Source: DATKCT01 sp035513055
GTDB lineage: Bacteria; Verrucomicrobiota; Verrucomicrobiia; Verrucomicrobiales; DEV007
Reading direction: 5' to 3'
Length of the DNA stretch: 64,000 nt
NCBI GenBank assembly: GCA_035513055.1
Contig: DATKCT010000008.1
Span: 1-64,000, forward strand
Below, one piece after another: positions 15,940 to 24,360 of the stretch. The notes under the pieces are model-generated. The model had not been told where the DNA came from. It saw only the letters and a list, made by a program, of their open reading frames with translations, and did not search any database. A program made the translations under genes and the position numbers. The stretch's first letter is position 1; each line of letters starts with the position of its first letter.

Positions 15940-17760
15940 ATGGGCGATCACGATCTACTACGCCGGTATTGCGAGGAGCAAAGCGAAGAAGCGTTTGCCG
16001 CCCTTGTCGAGCGCTACCTCGGGATGGTCATGGCCGTGGCGTTGCGCAAGACAGGCGACCACGCCCTCTCCGAGGAGATCGCCCAGAACGTCTTCGCGAT
16101 CCTGGCCAGGAAAGCTCACAACCTGAAACCCGGCGCTGTGCTCGCAGGCTGGCTCCACCGCACCGCGGTCCTGGAATCGGCGCATGCGATGCGCTCGGAG
16201 TATGCCCGCAAACGGAAGATGAAAGAACTTTCGGAAATCCCGGTGGACAACGGCGGCGCACTTCCCGGCGAAGCGTGGACGGACGTGATTCCCCATCTCG
16301 ATGAAGCGATGAATCAACTCAACGCCCGGGATCGCGACGTCCTCTTCCTCCGCTTCTTTGAGGGGAAAACCTTTCGCGAGATCGGAAAACGGTTGGGAAA
16401 ATCGGAATCGGCCACGCACCGGCAGGCCCATCGCGCCGTGGAGAGACTCAGCGCGGCGTTAAAACGGAAAGGTGTCCTCGTCCCCACGGCGGCGGTGGCG
16501 GCCGGATTGACCGCGGAACTCATCAAGAGCGTCCCGGCTACCTGGGCGAGCACGGTCGCGAGAGACGCCCTCGAAGCCGCCGCCAACGCCGTTTTGCCAT
16601 CATCGTCCCTCGGTTCCACCCTCCTCCCCACAGCCATGAATTCTACAACGAAGATAACGATGCTGGTGATCGGATCCGGCGCCGCCATTGCGCTCTTCAC
16701 CGCCGGCGGAATGAAGTTGGGACAAATGTTCTCCCGGCCGGACCCCCCGGACTCCACCAGGATTTCTCGGCCAGCTTCCCTCCCGCCCCAAACGGCCAAC
16801 CATGCACGATCCACAGAGGATCTTCCACCCGCCGGCTTTGATCCCGAAGCGGACGGAAGCCGCGTTGACCGCATCATGAAACAGGTGACCGCCGTCCTCG
16901 ACAATCCTGTCGACACGGCCACGGCGGGGATCGAAGCACAAAAGCTCCTCGCGCAGCTCTCCGCTTCCGAGATGCCGCCGGCCCTCGATTTCGTCGAATC
17001 CACCGGCGTCGCCGCGAATACGCGCCTGCTGGTTTTGCATCACCTCTTCCAGCGCTGGGCCGAGCTGGAAGGTCAGGCGGCCTTCGAGGTTGCGGCGCAG
17101 CGCTTGGACCATGAGACACTCGACCGGATCGCGTGGCCGATCTCCCAGGGATGGGCCTCACAGAACCCGTCAGCCGCTTTCGCCTGGTACGAGTCCCTCG
17201 AGGCAGGTCACGCGCAGCATACGTTGCCTGACAATACACGTAAGACCATCCTAACCGAAGTTATGCGGCAGTGGCTGGCAAACGATCCGGAAGCCGCCGT
17301 CGCCGTTTTCGAGTCCCTTCCGTTTGACACGCAGAAGACGGCGAAATGGGCGTTCATGCGTTTTGCCGACGATCCACAACATCGCGCGGCCATCGCGCAA
17401 ACCATTGCACAGATCCGGGACCAAACCCTGCGAATCGATATCGTCGATGATTTTGGTGAAAGGTGGGCCAAGAGTGAGCCTGAGGAAGCGGCGGCGTGGT
17501 TTGACACTATGACTTTCGAGAATCCGGTGCCGGCCTTTCGGGCAGCGGCGGAGATTTCCGGAAGCTGGTTCGAACGCGATCCAGAAGGCGCCGCCGATTG
17601 GCTCTGGCCCAAGGTCCCGGATGAGGCCTGGAAGGAGGAGTTCATCGAGTCCCTTGTGGGCAAAGCCTGGGTAGAGCGCGATCCCCAGGCGGCGGCGGCC
17701 TGGCTCGAAAAGATGGGCTACGACCCGGCGCAAGTCATCGGAAGCACAACAGAGCGATGA
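15940..17760 (+). CDS. ECF RNA polymerase sigma factor fused to a membrane segment and helical repeats
   Basis: Starting at MGDHDLLRRYCEE gives 606 residues. Residues about 8-75 are sigma region 2 (FAALVERYLGMVMAVALRKT and EEIAQNVFAILARKA). Residues about 118-170 are region 4 with the helix-turn-helix FREIGKRLGKSESATHRQAH. An alanine-rich linker leads to one transmembrane helix near 241-260 (MLVIGSGAAIALFTAGG). The remainder is built of helical repeats with a W-x-x-x-DP-x-A-A pattern, for example WLANDPEAAVAVFE and WVERDPQAAAAWLE. Regulators of this layout are known in Verrucomicrobia. I infer that the extracytoplasmic part controls the sigma domain, possibly by release from the membrane. The next gene overlaps by ATGA and carries the same repeats. 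Confidence 0.85.
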   Translation: MGDHDLLRRYCEEQSEEAFAALVERYLGMVMAVALRKTGDHALSEEIAQNVFAILARKAHNLKPGAVLAGWLHRTAVLESAHAMRSEYARKRKMKELSEIPVDNGGALPGEAWTDVIPHLDEAMNQLNARDRDVLFLRFFEGKTFREIGKRLGKSESATHRQAHRAVERLSAALKRKGVLVPTAAVAAGLTAELIKSVPATWASTVARDALEAAANAVLPSSSLGSTLLPTAMNSTTKITMLVIGSGAAIALFTAGGMKLGQMFSRPDPPDSTRISRPASLPPQTANHARSTEDLPPAGFDPEADGSRVDRIMKQVTAVLDNPVDTATAGIEAQKLLAQLSASEMPPALDFVESTGVAANTRLLVLHHLFQRWAELEGQAAFEVAAQRLDHETLDRIAWPISQGWASQNPSAAFAWYESLEAGHAQHTLPDNTRKTILTEVMRQWLANDPEAAVAVFESLPFDTQKTAKWAFMRFADDPQHRAAIAQTIAQIRDQTLRIDIVDDFGERWAKSEPEEAAAWFDTMTFENPVPAFRAAAEISGSWFERDPEGAADWLWPKVPDEAWKEEFIESLVGKAWVERDPQAAAAWLEKMGYDPAQVIGSTTER

Positions 17761-19067
17761 GCCTGTCCGGCAGCTTCACCTCGATGAAAAGCGCAATCCC
17801 TCTCGTCGCCGCCTTGTGCGCGCTTGGCGCCGCGTCCGGCTTTTACTACGGGTATCAATCCGCGAGAATCCCTCCCAGTAAAGCGGACGAACGGAGCCCT
17901 GTTGTCCCTGGCAAAGTGCCGGCGCGCGTCTCTATTCTGGGTGACAACCCGGCGACGGCGACGGACGAAGAACGGATCCGTCCATCAGAACTCGTCTCCC
18001 TATGGATCCGCACCATACCTGCGCGGGATCGTGAAGGCATGGCGAAGGTCCGTCGCGCGCTGGCCGGCTACTCCCTCGCCGATGTAAAGGCCGCAATGAC
18101 GCAGACCGAGGGGATCGAGGACCCCTATCTCCGCGGTCAGATCTTTCAGATCCTCATCGATCGCTGGGCGCAATGGGATCCGGAGAGCGCCCTGGATTAC
18201 ACGTTGGAAACCCGGTTTCCCTTCCCCGTTCGCGAAGCCGGTTTTGAACGCATCTTCCGCCATTGGGCCAAGACCGATCCGGCTGGAGCCTTTGCCGGCT
18301 GGAAACGAGCGGGCGACGCGGTCGAGAACGAGTATGAAATCCAGCATGGTGTCCTCGCCATCTTCAGCGCCTGGGCACAGGAAGACCTCGATGCGGCTTT
18401 CGACGCCGTCCACCAGATCGGACACGGCGGCAACCGGTTCTCGGCGATGAACGGCCTGGTGGACGGCGGCGGCGATCCCACCTTCCGCGAACGATTGATC
18501 GAAAAGATTCAAACTCTCGAGAGTCCGCCGGATCGTAAGCACGCCTGGGAATCCCTTGTGCGGTCCTGGGCGCAATCCGCTTCGCCGGAGGACGTGGCGG
18601 CATGGATCGATACTTCGGAGAGTCTCTCCGGCATCTCCAGTGAAGAGGTCGACGCCATCGAGCGATCGCTGGCCCGCGAGCAGATGTACACCGGGCGCGA
18701 TGACGGAATTGCGTGGCTCCTCGAGCGGGCGGACGAGAAGAGTCTCCCCGGGCACCTCGAAACGATTGTCAGTGACTGGGTCAACAGCGAGCCGAACGCT
18801 TGCGGGTTGTGGCTGCGAGAGCGGGGTCTGGGACCGGAAACCGATCGCGCCGTCGCCACTTATGCGGAAGCTGTCGTGCGCGACGACGCCACAAGTGCTT
18901 TCGCCTGGGCCTCGTCCATCCATGACGGCGGCCTGCGTTCGCGCACCTTGGGCCGCGTCGCCTCATTGTGGTACCGGATGGATCCCGCGGCAGCCGAGGC
19001 CGCTATTGAGGCCGCGCCTTTCACGGAGGACGAGAAGCGCACGCTACACGAGAAACGGAAACGGTGA
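17757..19067 (+). CDS. membrane-anchored helical-repeat protein, partner of the ECF sigma factor
   Basis: The protein has 436 residues. An N-terminal hydrophobic segment (IPLVAALCALGAASGFYYGY, about 13-32) anchors or exports it. The rest is helical repeats of the same kind as the C-terminal half of the sigma protein: WAQWDPESALDY, WAKTDPAGAFAGW, WAQEDLDAAFDA, WVNSEPNACGLW and WYRMDPAAAEAA. The start overlaps the sigma stop by four bases, so the two are co-translated. A role as co-regulator or sensor of the sigma factor is inferred from overlap and shared repeats. A start at 17784 (MKSAIPLV) would also give a good signal or anchor. Confidence 0.75.
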   Translation: MSLSGSFTSMKSAIPLVAALCALGAASGFYYGYQSARIPPSKADERSPVVPGKVPARVSILGDNPATATDEERIRPSELVSLWIRTIPARDREGMAKVRRALAGYSLADVKAAMTQTEGIEDPYLRGQIFQILIDRWAQWDPESALDYTLETRFPFPVREAGFERIFRHWAKTDPAGAFAGWKRAGDAVENEYEIQHGVLAIFSAWAQEDLDAAFDAVHQIGHGGNRFSAMNGLVDGGGDPTFRERLIEKIQTLESPPDRKHAWESLVRSWAQSASPEDVAAWIDTSESLSGISSEEVDAIERSLAREQMYTGRDDGIAWLLERADEKSLPGHLETIVSDWVNSEPNACGLWLRERGLGPETDRAVATYAEAVVRDDATSAFAWASSIHDGGLRSRTLGRVASLWYRMDPAAAEAAIEAAPFTEDEKRTLHEKRKR

Positions 19068-19140
19068 CGTCCAATCTGCAACTGCTGAGAGAATAGGGAT
19101 GGACTCTTCTGAGTTCCCATCCCATCACCGGAGGGGGTAT

Positions 19141-19332
19141 TCCCGGTTTCGCATCCATCCCCCGGCGGCGGTTCGGGTAGAGCCCGTAATAGCGGACGGT
19201 TTGCTGACTTTTGGGCGGTATATACTCGATCGCCGCCGCCAGAAACGCACCCGCGCTGAAGACCTGGAAGAAATCAAGGCACCGCTCATCGAATTGGATC
19301 CCGGACTTCTGAAGACATGATAAAGCAGGCAT
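19141..19332 (-). mobile_element. IS91-family transposase remnant
   Basis: The - strand frame reads FQVFSAGAFLAAAIEYIPPK and then QTVRYYGLYPNRRRG, the C-terminal part of IS91-type (Y2, rolling-circle) transposases, where IP-K, VRYYG-YSN and RG are conserved. Only about 60 residues are left. The N-terminal HUH and catalytic tyrosine region are absent. It is a dead fragment. Confidence 0.6.
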
Positions 19333-19459
19333 GTGCAGGTGGAGGGCATGGCCGGCCGCTTACTGGCGCCCCTCCCGGGTTGCGGATCGAGTTGCAACGC
19401 ACACCGGTGGTGGCGCTGCGCTTCACCACTGGGCGGTCTCGTTTCGCTCGGATGGCAGT

Positions 19460-19511
19460 AAGGGGGGTTCGCAGCGCCCCGCGACAAAACCGCTATGAGA
19501 AATGCGGGCTG
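19460..19511 (+). repeat. dispersed repeat, family A
   Basis: About 52 bases running from AGGGGGGTTCGCAGCGCC through ATGAGAAATGCGGGCT closely match 51101-51151. The terminal GAGAAATGCGGG part also occurs alone near 27364, 40793, 50970 (inverted) and 56300. It is non-coding and lies between the IS91 remnant and a small membrane protein gene. Confidence 0.7.
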
Positions 19512-19589
19512 GAGATTACAGGATCAGGCTGTCTTTGTAGTTTGCAATAGCGTCCAGGGACAGTCTGCTTACCGGATTCTTCTCCTACC

Positions 19590-19814
19590 ATGAATATGCT
19601 CTCAATCTTAATTGGAATTGTCGCCGCCCTTCTGATGTTCCTCGGCTTGGTGCCGTTTCTCGGGTGGTTGAACTGGTTGGTGCTGGCGATCTGTGTGATC
19701 GGAGTGATCTTTGGAGCCTTGTCCAGGGAGAAATCGCGCGCGGGATTGATCGTCAACATTGCTGTGGGTCTCGTGTCGATGGTGCGCTTGATCGTGGGCG
19801 GAGGCTTCATTTGA
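19590..19814 (+). CDS. small two- to three-helix membrane protein
   Basis: This 74-residue protein is almost entirely hydrophobic, with segments at about 4-25, 28-46 and 54-72 separated by a basic turn (SREKSRAG). Similar small integral membrane proteins of unknown function are widespread. No catalytic motif is visible. It stands alone between the dispersed repeat and the dehydrogenase gene. Confidence 0.65.
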   Translation: MNMLSILIGIVAALLMFLGLVPFLGWLNWLVLAICVIGVIFGALSREKSRAGLIVNIAVGLVSMVRLIVGGGFI

Positions 19815-19926
19815 TTCTGCGCGGGAGTGGAGGGGGAAAAACGGCTTAGCCCCAAGGTCACAAGCTGGCGGAAGAACGAGCGCGGGCACTCCTGGCCGCG
19901 AGTTCTGCAGGATTCGTGAAAGCAAG

Positions 19927-20952
19927 TTAGCCCGGGATCACGAGGGCTTTGAGCAGGGCGGGATCGCCGGCGAGGCGGGGTAGTTCTGTGGGCGCGTCGC
20001 GCAGGGAGAGGCGGTGGGTGATCCACCAGGCCGTGCCAATGCGGGAGGATTCCAAGGCGTCTAGGACGCGGCGGAAAGTGTCTGCTGAGGCGTTGCGGCT
20101 GGCCAGGATGGACAATTCCCGGCGGTGAAGGAGGGGTCCAGGGACGCCGATGGTGTCCGCGGTGATACCGGCGAAGACGACGCGTCCGCCGTGAGCGGCG
20201 AGGGAGAGGCTTTGTTCCATGGAATGGACTGAACCGGTGGCGTCGAAGACGGCGGTGGGAAGCGTGCCGGGAACGGGCGCCGGGGTGATGCCGAGGGCGG
20301 GATCCGCAGGCAGGCCGGGCCAGACCCCAGCGATGGCGAGATGGCGCGCGCAGAGTTCGAGCCGCTCAGGGCGGAGATCGGCGACGAAGACTTGCGCTCC
20401 GGCGAGCAGGGCGAATTGGGCGACGGCGAGCCCGATGGGGCCGAGTCCAACGACGAGGACGAGTTCGGAGGGCGCGATGCGGGCGCGCTCGACCGCGTGG
20501 GCGCCGATGCACAAGGTCTCGACGAGAGCCAGTTGATCTGGAGAAAGAAGGGTCGAGGAATGCAACAGGCCGGCGGGCAAGAGCATGCGTTCGCGCATGC
20601 CACCGTCGATGTGGACGCCGAGCACTTTGAGGCGTTCGCAGCAGTTGGTTTTTCCCGAACGCGATGCGGGGCTGCTGGGATCATGGAGATAGGGCTGGAC
20701 GGAGCAGCGGAGACCCGGTCGAAGCGCAGCAGGCGAGCCGGGACCGGTTTCGAGGACGGTCACGGCCAGTTCATGGCCGAGAATGCGGGGATAATCGAAG
20801 AAGGGTTGCCGTCCGGCGAAGGCGTGCCAATCGGTCCCGCACATCCCGATGCGGTCGATGCGAACGAGGGCTTCGCCGGGACCGGGGGACCCGGGTTCGG
20901 GGAGATCCAGAGTCTCCCAACGTCCTGGTTCACGGAGGCGAATGGCGATCAT
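19927..20952 (-). CDS. zinc-type medium-chain alcohol dehydrogenase, sugar-acid dehydrogenase-like
   Basis: A start at MIAIRLREPG gives 341 residues. The catalytic-zinc ligands are visible in MCGTDWHAF, GHE and VETL, and the NAD-binding turn is VVGLGPIGLAVAQ. The structural-zinc lobe is degenerate. Family members have four cysteines, but here the loop reads YLHDPSSPASRSGKTNCCE, keeping only the last position. Proteins of this type act on L-gulonate, galactonate or similar sugar acids. Being divergent from and close to the ACT and uronate isomerase genes supports a role in hexuronate breakdown. The exact substrate is not readable. An upstream start at 21003 is possible but adds an unrelated N-terminus. 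Confidence 0.8.
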   Translation of the reverse strand: MIAIRLREPGRWETLDLPEPGSPGPGEALVRIDRIGMCGTDWHAFAGRQPFFDYPRILGHELAVTVLETGPGSPAALRPGLRCSVQPYLHDPSSPASRSGKTNCCERLKVLGVHIDGGMRERMLLPAGLLHSSTLLSPDQLALVETLCIGAHAVERARIAPSELVLVVGLGPIGLAVAQFALLAGAQVFVADLRPERLELCARHLAIAGVWPGLPADPALGITPAPVPGTLPTAVFDATGSVHSMEQSLSLAAHGGRVVFAGITADTIGVPGPLLHRRELSILASRNASADTFRRVLDALESSRIGTAWWITHRLSLRDAPTELPRLAGDPALLKALVIPG

Positions 20953-21074
20953 GGGGCTGGCTCCGAAGCGGGCCGGGCAGAACGTGAAGCAGGGGTGCCG
21001 CACGGCGGCAACAGACTGTTTCCGGGAATTCTATTTACAACGGAGAAATGTCCGTGCGAGGGTGTGCCCGCCGC

Positions 21075-21533
21075 ATGAGCGAAGAGATCGCGCAAGAGAA
21101 AGGGACTCCCGTTCGCCAGTTTTCGGTGATGTTGGAGAATCGGGTGGGGGCATTGAGCGCGTTGGTGGGACTGCTCCGGCAACATCATGTCGAGGTGATC
21201 GGCCTCAGCGTGGTCGACTCGGTCGACGTGACCATCGTCCGGCTCGTGGTCAGCGATGCCTCGACGGTGAGAGAGGTCTTTCTGGAGAAAGGGGTGCCGC
21301 ACAGTCTTTGCGACTTGGTGGTGGTCGAGTTGCGGGAAGGCGTCTCGCAACTGGGGCGCTGTCTGCAGTTGCTCTTGGAGGCGGAGATCAATATCCATTT
21401 CAGCTACGGCTTGCTGGTCCGGCCCCGGGGCCGGCCGCTGCTCGCGCTCAATTTGGAGGACCGGGATTTTGCCATCGGCGTGTTGGATCGCAATGGGTTC
21501 ACCACGATGTGCGAGAACGACCTGGCGCGTTGA
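21075..21533 (+). CDS. ACT-domain protein
   Basis: Starting at MSEEIAQEKG gives 152 residues. An upstream start at 21048 has GGAG only two bases before it. The sequence VRQFSVMLENRVGALSALVGLL is the first strand and helix of an ACT ligand-binding domain. A second ACT-like half follows around REGVSQLGRCLQLLLEAEIN. Such proteins bind amino acids or other small effectors. No catalytic domain is attached. It lies 32 bases upstream of uronate isomerase, so it may be co-transcribed with it. Its effector is unknown. Confidence 0.7.
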   Translation: MSEEIAQEKGTPVRQFSVMLENRVGALSALVGLLRQHHVEVIGLSVVDSVDVTIVRLVVSDASTVREVFLEKGVPHSLCDLVVVELREGVSQLGRCLQLLLEAEINIHFSYGLLVRPRGRPLLALNLEDRDFAIGVLDRNGFTTMCENDLAR

Positions 21534-21565
21534 GCGCAGCGCTGGACACTAGGAAGATAGGAAGA

Positions 21566-22984
21566 ATGAAGCCTTTCATTCACGACGACTTTTTGCTGCA
21601 GAATGGGGCGGCGCGGCGTCTCTACCATGAGCATGCGGCGCGGCAACCGATCATTGATTACCATTGCCATCTTCCGCCGGCGGACATTGCGAGGAACCGG
21701 CGCTTTGCCAACTTGGCGGAGATTTGGTTGGAAGGGGATCATTACAAATGGCGGGCGATGCGGTGCAACGGCATCGAGGAGGTCTACTGCACGGGAGACG
21801 CCGATCCATACGAGAAGTATTTGGCCTGGGCCAGCACGGCTCCGAAGACGCTGCGAAATCCGCTTTACCATTGGACACAGCTCGAGTTGAAGCGGTATTT
21901 CGGAATCGATGCCCTCCTGAACAGCGAGAGCGCTCGCGAGATTTGGGAGGAGACGGAACGTCAGATGCGGGAACCGTGGTTTTGTGCGCACGGGATATTG
22001 CGACGGTTCCGGGTCGAGGCTGTGGGCACGACGGATGATCCGGCGGATTCGTTGGAGCACCATCAGGCCATTGCGGTTTCGGATTTGAACTGCCGGGTGG
22101 CTCCGGCCTTCCGCCCGGACCAGGCAGTGGCAATCGGGCCGGGCGAGGTATTTGTGCGCTATGCGGACCAACTCGGCGCCGCGGCGGGAGTGGATATCCG
22201 CTCGTACGCGGGGTTTTGCGAGGCATTGGAGGTGAGACACCAGTATTTTCACGAACGGGGTTCGCGCTTGTCGGACCACGGTTTGAGCCGGTGTCCTGCA
22301 GTTTTCGCGCCGGAGCGGGTGGTGGCCGCGATTTACGAGAAGGCCCGCGCAGGAGTCCCGGTCACTGTTGAGGAAAGCGAGCAGTTTGGCTCCGCCGTGA
22401 TGCTTCTCTGCGGGCGTCTGGATGCGGAGAAGGGCTGGGTCAAGCAGTTGCACCTGGGGGCGATGCGCAATCTCAACAGCCGGCGTTTGGCGGAGTTAGG
22501 GCGAGACACCGGTTTCGATTCCATCGGCGATCAGCCCCAAGGGGAAGCGCTGGCCAAATATCTCGACCGGCTGGAGTCGGAGGGCCGGCTTCCGAAGATG
22601 GTGCTCTACAACGTGAACCCGCGGGATAACTATCTGCTGGCGGCGATGACCGGGAGCTTTCAGGAGGCCGGCGCGCCCGGGAAGATTCAGTTCGGATCGG
22701 GCTGGTGGTTTCTCGACCAAAAAGAGGGAATCGAGCAGCAGCTCAACGCGCTGTCGAACAACGGTTTGCTCTCGCGCTTTGTGGGTATGCTGACGGATTC
22801 ACGTTCGTTCCTGTCCTATCCGAGGCATGAGTATTTCCGCAGGATTCTGAGCAATCTGCTGGGAAGCGAGATGGAAAGCGGTCTTCTCCCTAACGATTAC
22901 GGATTGGTGGGCGGGATGGTGGAGGACATTTGCTACGGAAACGCCAAAGCCTACTTTTCCTTTCCTGGTCCGGGGCCCGCGTGA
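21566..22984 (+). CDS. uxaC: uronate isomerase (glucuronate/galacturonate isomerase)
   Basis: The enzyme has 472 residues, the usual length. It converts D-glucuronate to D-fructuronate or D-galacturonate to D-tagaturonate, the first step of hexuronate catabolism. Near the N-terminus, IIDYHCHLPPADIA carries the metal-binding HxH of the amidohydrolase fold, and NRRFANLAEIWLEGDHYKWRAMR is characteristic of UxaC. The C-terminal half keeps QLHLGAMRN, FLSYPRHEYFRR and a terminal YFSF stretch. The open frame extends far upstream, but AGGAAGATAGGAAGA before 21566 and the family N-terminus fix this start. It overlaps the next gene by GTGA. Confidence 0.93.
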   Translation: MKPFIHDDFLLQNGAARRLYHEHAARQPIIDYHCHLPPADIARNRRFANLAEIWLEGDHYKWRAMRCNGIEEVYCTGDADPYEKYLAWASTAPKTLRNPLYHWTQLELKRYFGIDALLNSESAREIWEETERQMREPWFCAHGILRRFRVEAVGTTDDPADSLEHHQAIAVSDLNCRVAPAFRPDQAVAIGPGEVFVRYADQLGAAAGVDIRSYAGFCEALEVRHQYFHERGSRLSDHGLSRCPAVFAPERVVAAIYEKARAGVPVTVEESEQFGSAVMLLCGRLDAEKGWVKQLHLGAMRNLNSRRLAELGRDTGFDSIGDQPQGEALAKYLDRLESEGRLPKMVLYNVNPRDNYLLAAMTGSFQEAGAPGKIQFGSGWWFLDQKEGIEQQLNALSNNGLLSRFVGMLTDSRSFLSYPRHEYFRRILSNLLGSEMESGLLPNDYGLVGGMVEDICYGNAKAYFSFPGPGPA

Positions 22985-23724
22985 GAATCGAGTTGCACCA
23001 AGTGACCCGCCGCTACGACGGACGCGCGGCATTGGCGGACTTGGAATTCCGGGTGGCGGAGGGGGTGAGCAGTCTCATTTTGATTGGTCCAAGCGGCGGC
23101 GGGAAGTCGACGTTGCTGCGAATCCTTGGGGGGCTGGAGAATCCCGACGCGGGCTGGGCAATGGTGGGCAATCAGAGGATCGATGCGGAGACGGGCGAGA
23201 GCGAACTGCGGCGCTTCCGGGCATCCAATGGATTCTTGTTCCAGGCCTACAACTTGTTTCCGCATCTCACGGCATCGGAAAACGTGGCGCTGCCGTTGCG
23301 GGCAGTGCATGGGATGGGGAGAGCGGAAGCCTGGGAGCGGGCCTTGGAATGTCTGCGCCGTTTCGCATTACAGGACCATGAGGAGAAGCGTCCGGGGCAG
23401 CTATCCGGGGGTCAGCAGCAGCGGGTCGCCATTGCCCGGGCCATGGCGCACCGGCCGCGGCTGTTGCTTCTTGACGAGCCGACCTCGGCTTTGGATCCGG
23501 AGATGACCGCCGAAGTGCTGGCGGTGATCCAGCAGCTCCGAGAGGAAGGACAGGAGATCATTTTGTCTACCCACGAAATGGGATTCGCGCGTGCGGTGGC
23601 GGATCACGTCCTGTTTTTAGCGGAAGGGAAACTGGTGGAGGAGGGAGAGTTGAGCGAGGTCTTTGACCGGACCGCGAGCGAGGAGGCGCGGCGTTTTCTT
23701 TCCAAGGTGATGTCCTATCGGTAA
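22981..23724 (+). CDS. ABC transporter ATP-binding protein, polar-amino-acid (GlnQ) type
   Basis: With a GTG start overlapping the uxaC stop by four bases, the protein has 247 residues. Walker A GPSGGGKST, Q-loop FLFQAYNLFPH, signature LSGGQQQR, Walker B LLLLDEPTSALDPE and switch STHEM are all intact. The sequence is closest to ATPases of polar amino acid importers. No permease or binding protein gene is adjacent, so its partners must be elsewhere, or it is a stranded subunit. Its tight coupling to uxaC is odd and has no obvious functional reason. Confidence 0.85.
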   Translation: MRIELHQVTRRYDGRAALADLEFRVAEGVSSLILIGPSGGGKSTLLRILGGLENPDAGWAMVGNQRIDAETGESELRRFRASNGFLFQAYNLFPHLTASENVALPLRAVHGMGRAEAWERALECLRRFALQDHEEKRPGQLSGGQQQRVAIARAMAHRPRLLLLDEPTSALDPEMTAEVLAVIQQLREEGQEIILSTHEMGFARAVADHVLFLAEGKLVEEGELSEVFDRTASEEARRFLSKVMSYR

Positions 23725-23744
23725 GGGGCGCACGATTCGCCAGC

Positions 23745-24314
23745 TCAGCCGAGAAGAATCTCGTGGAGGAGCACGTCGTGCGTTTCGCAGGGCAGCGGGC
23801 TCAGGGCTTGGATCTGGAATCCGACCCCGAGGCAATGGGCGTGCAAGCCTGGGAGGGCGAGAAAGCGATCGAAGTGTCCTCCGCCTCGGCCGAGGCGCAA
23901 GCCGTTGGCGGGATCAAAGGCGAGCCCGGGAACCAGGCAGACGTCGATCCGGGAGGGATCCACTTCGGGGCAAAGGGCGGGATCGGGCTGGAGGGGGCCC
24001 AATGGGGAGGGGATCAACTCTGTTTCCGGACTTCGGACGATGTGACACGTCATGGGCTGCGTTCCGGCCTGAACCCGCGGATACACCCAGGTGGCCTGTG
24101 TAAGGCGATGACGAAGGGAGGCGAGATCGGGTTCGGAGGGCAGCGCGGCGTAGACGAGCACGATGCGTGGCCCTTGCAGTCCCGGGTGGATGGCGAGGCG
24201 ATCGACGATTTTCCGGGAGGCGCCGGCACGTTCCGGCGGCGGGATCGAAGCGAGCAACGCGCGCATCTGGCGCCGGGTCTGCCGCTTGCAGCTTGCCACA
24301 GCGGAGGATCGCAT
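23745..24314 (-). CDS. 5-formyltetrahydrofolate cyclo-ligase
   Basis: This 189-residue enzyme uses ATP to turn 5-formyl-THF into 5,10-methenyl-THF. The family hallmark PGLAFDPANGLRLGRGGGHF followed by DRFL is present (about 127-151). An N-terminal RRQMRALL helix and an APLPSEPDL-like strand also fit. The gene diverges from the hydrolase gene next to it. A start at 24266 (MRALLASIP) is an alternative. Confidence 0.88.
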   Translation of the reverse strand: MRSSAVASCKRQTRRQMRALLASIPPPERAGASRKIVDRLAIHPGLQGPRIVLVYAALPSEPDLASLRHRLTQATWVYPRVQAGTQPMTCHIVRSPETELIPSPLGPLQPDPALCPEVDPSRIDVCLVPGLAFDPANGLRLGRGGGHFDRFLALPGLHAHCLGVGFQIQALSPLPCETHDVLLHEILLG

Positions 24315-24360
24315 GGAAGGTAATCAGTTTGCTTCCGGCTCCGGCCGGGAGGTTGTCATC

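Noticed and set aside
20849..21565. N-terminal extension of the uronate isomerase frame
   Set aside because: It overlaps the dehydrogenase and ACT genes and has no similarity to UxaC. The family N-terminus and a ribosome site mark 21566.
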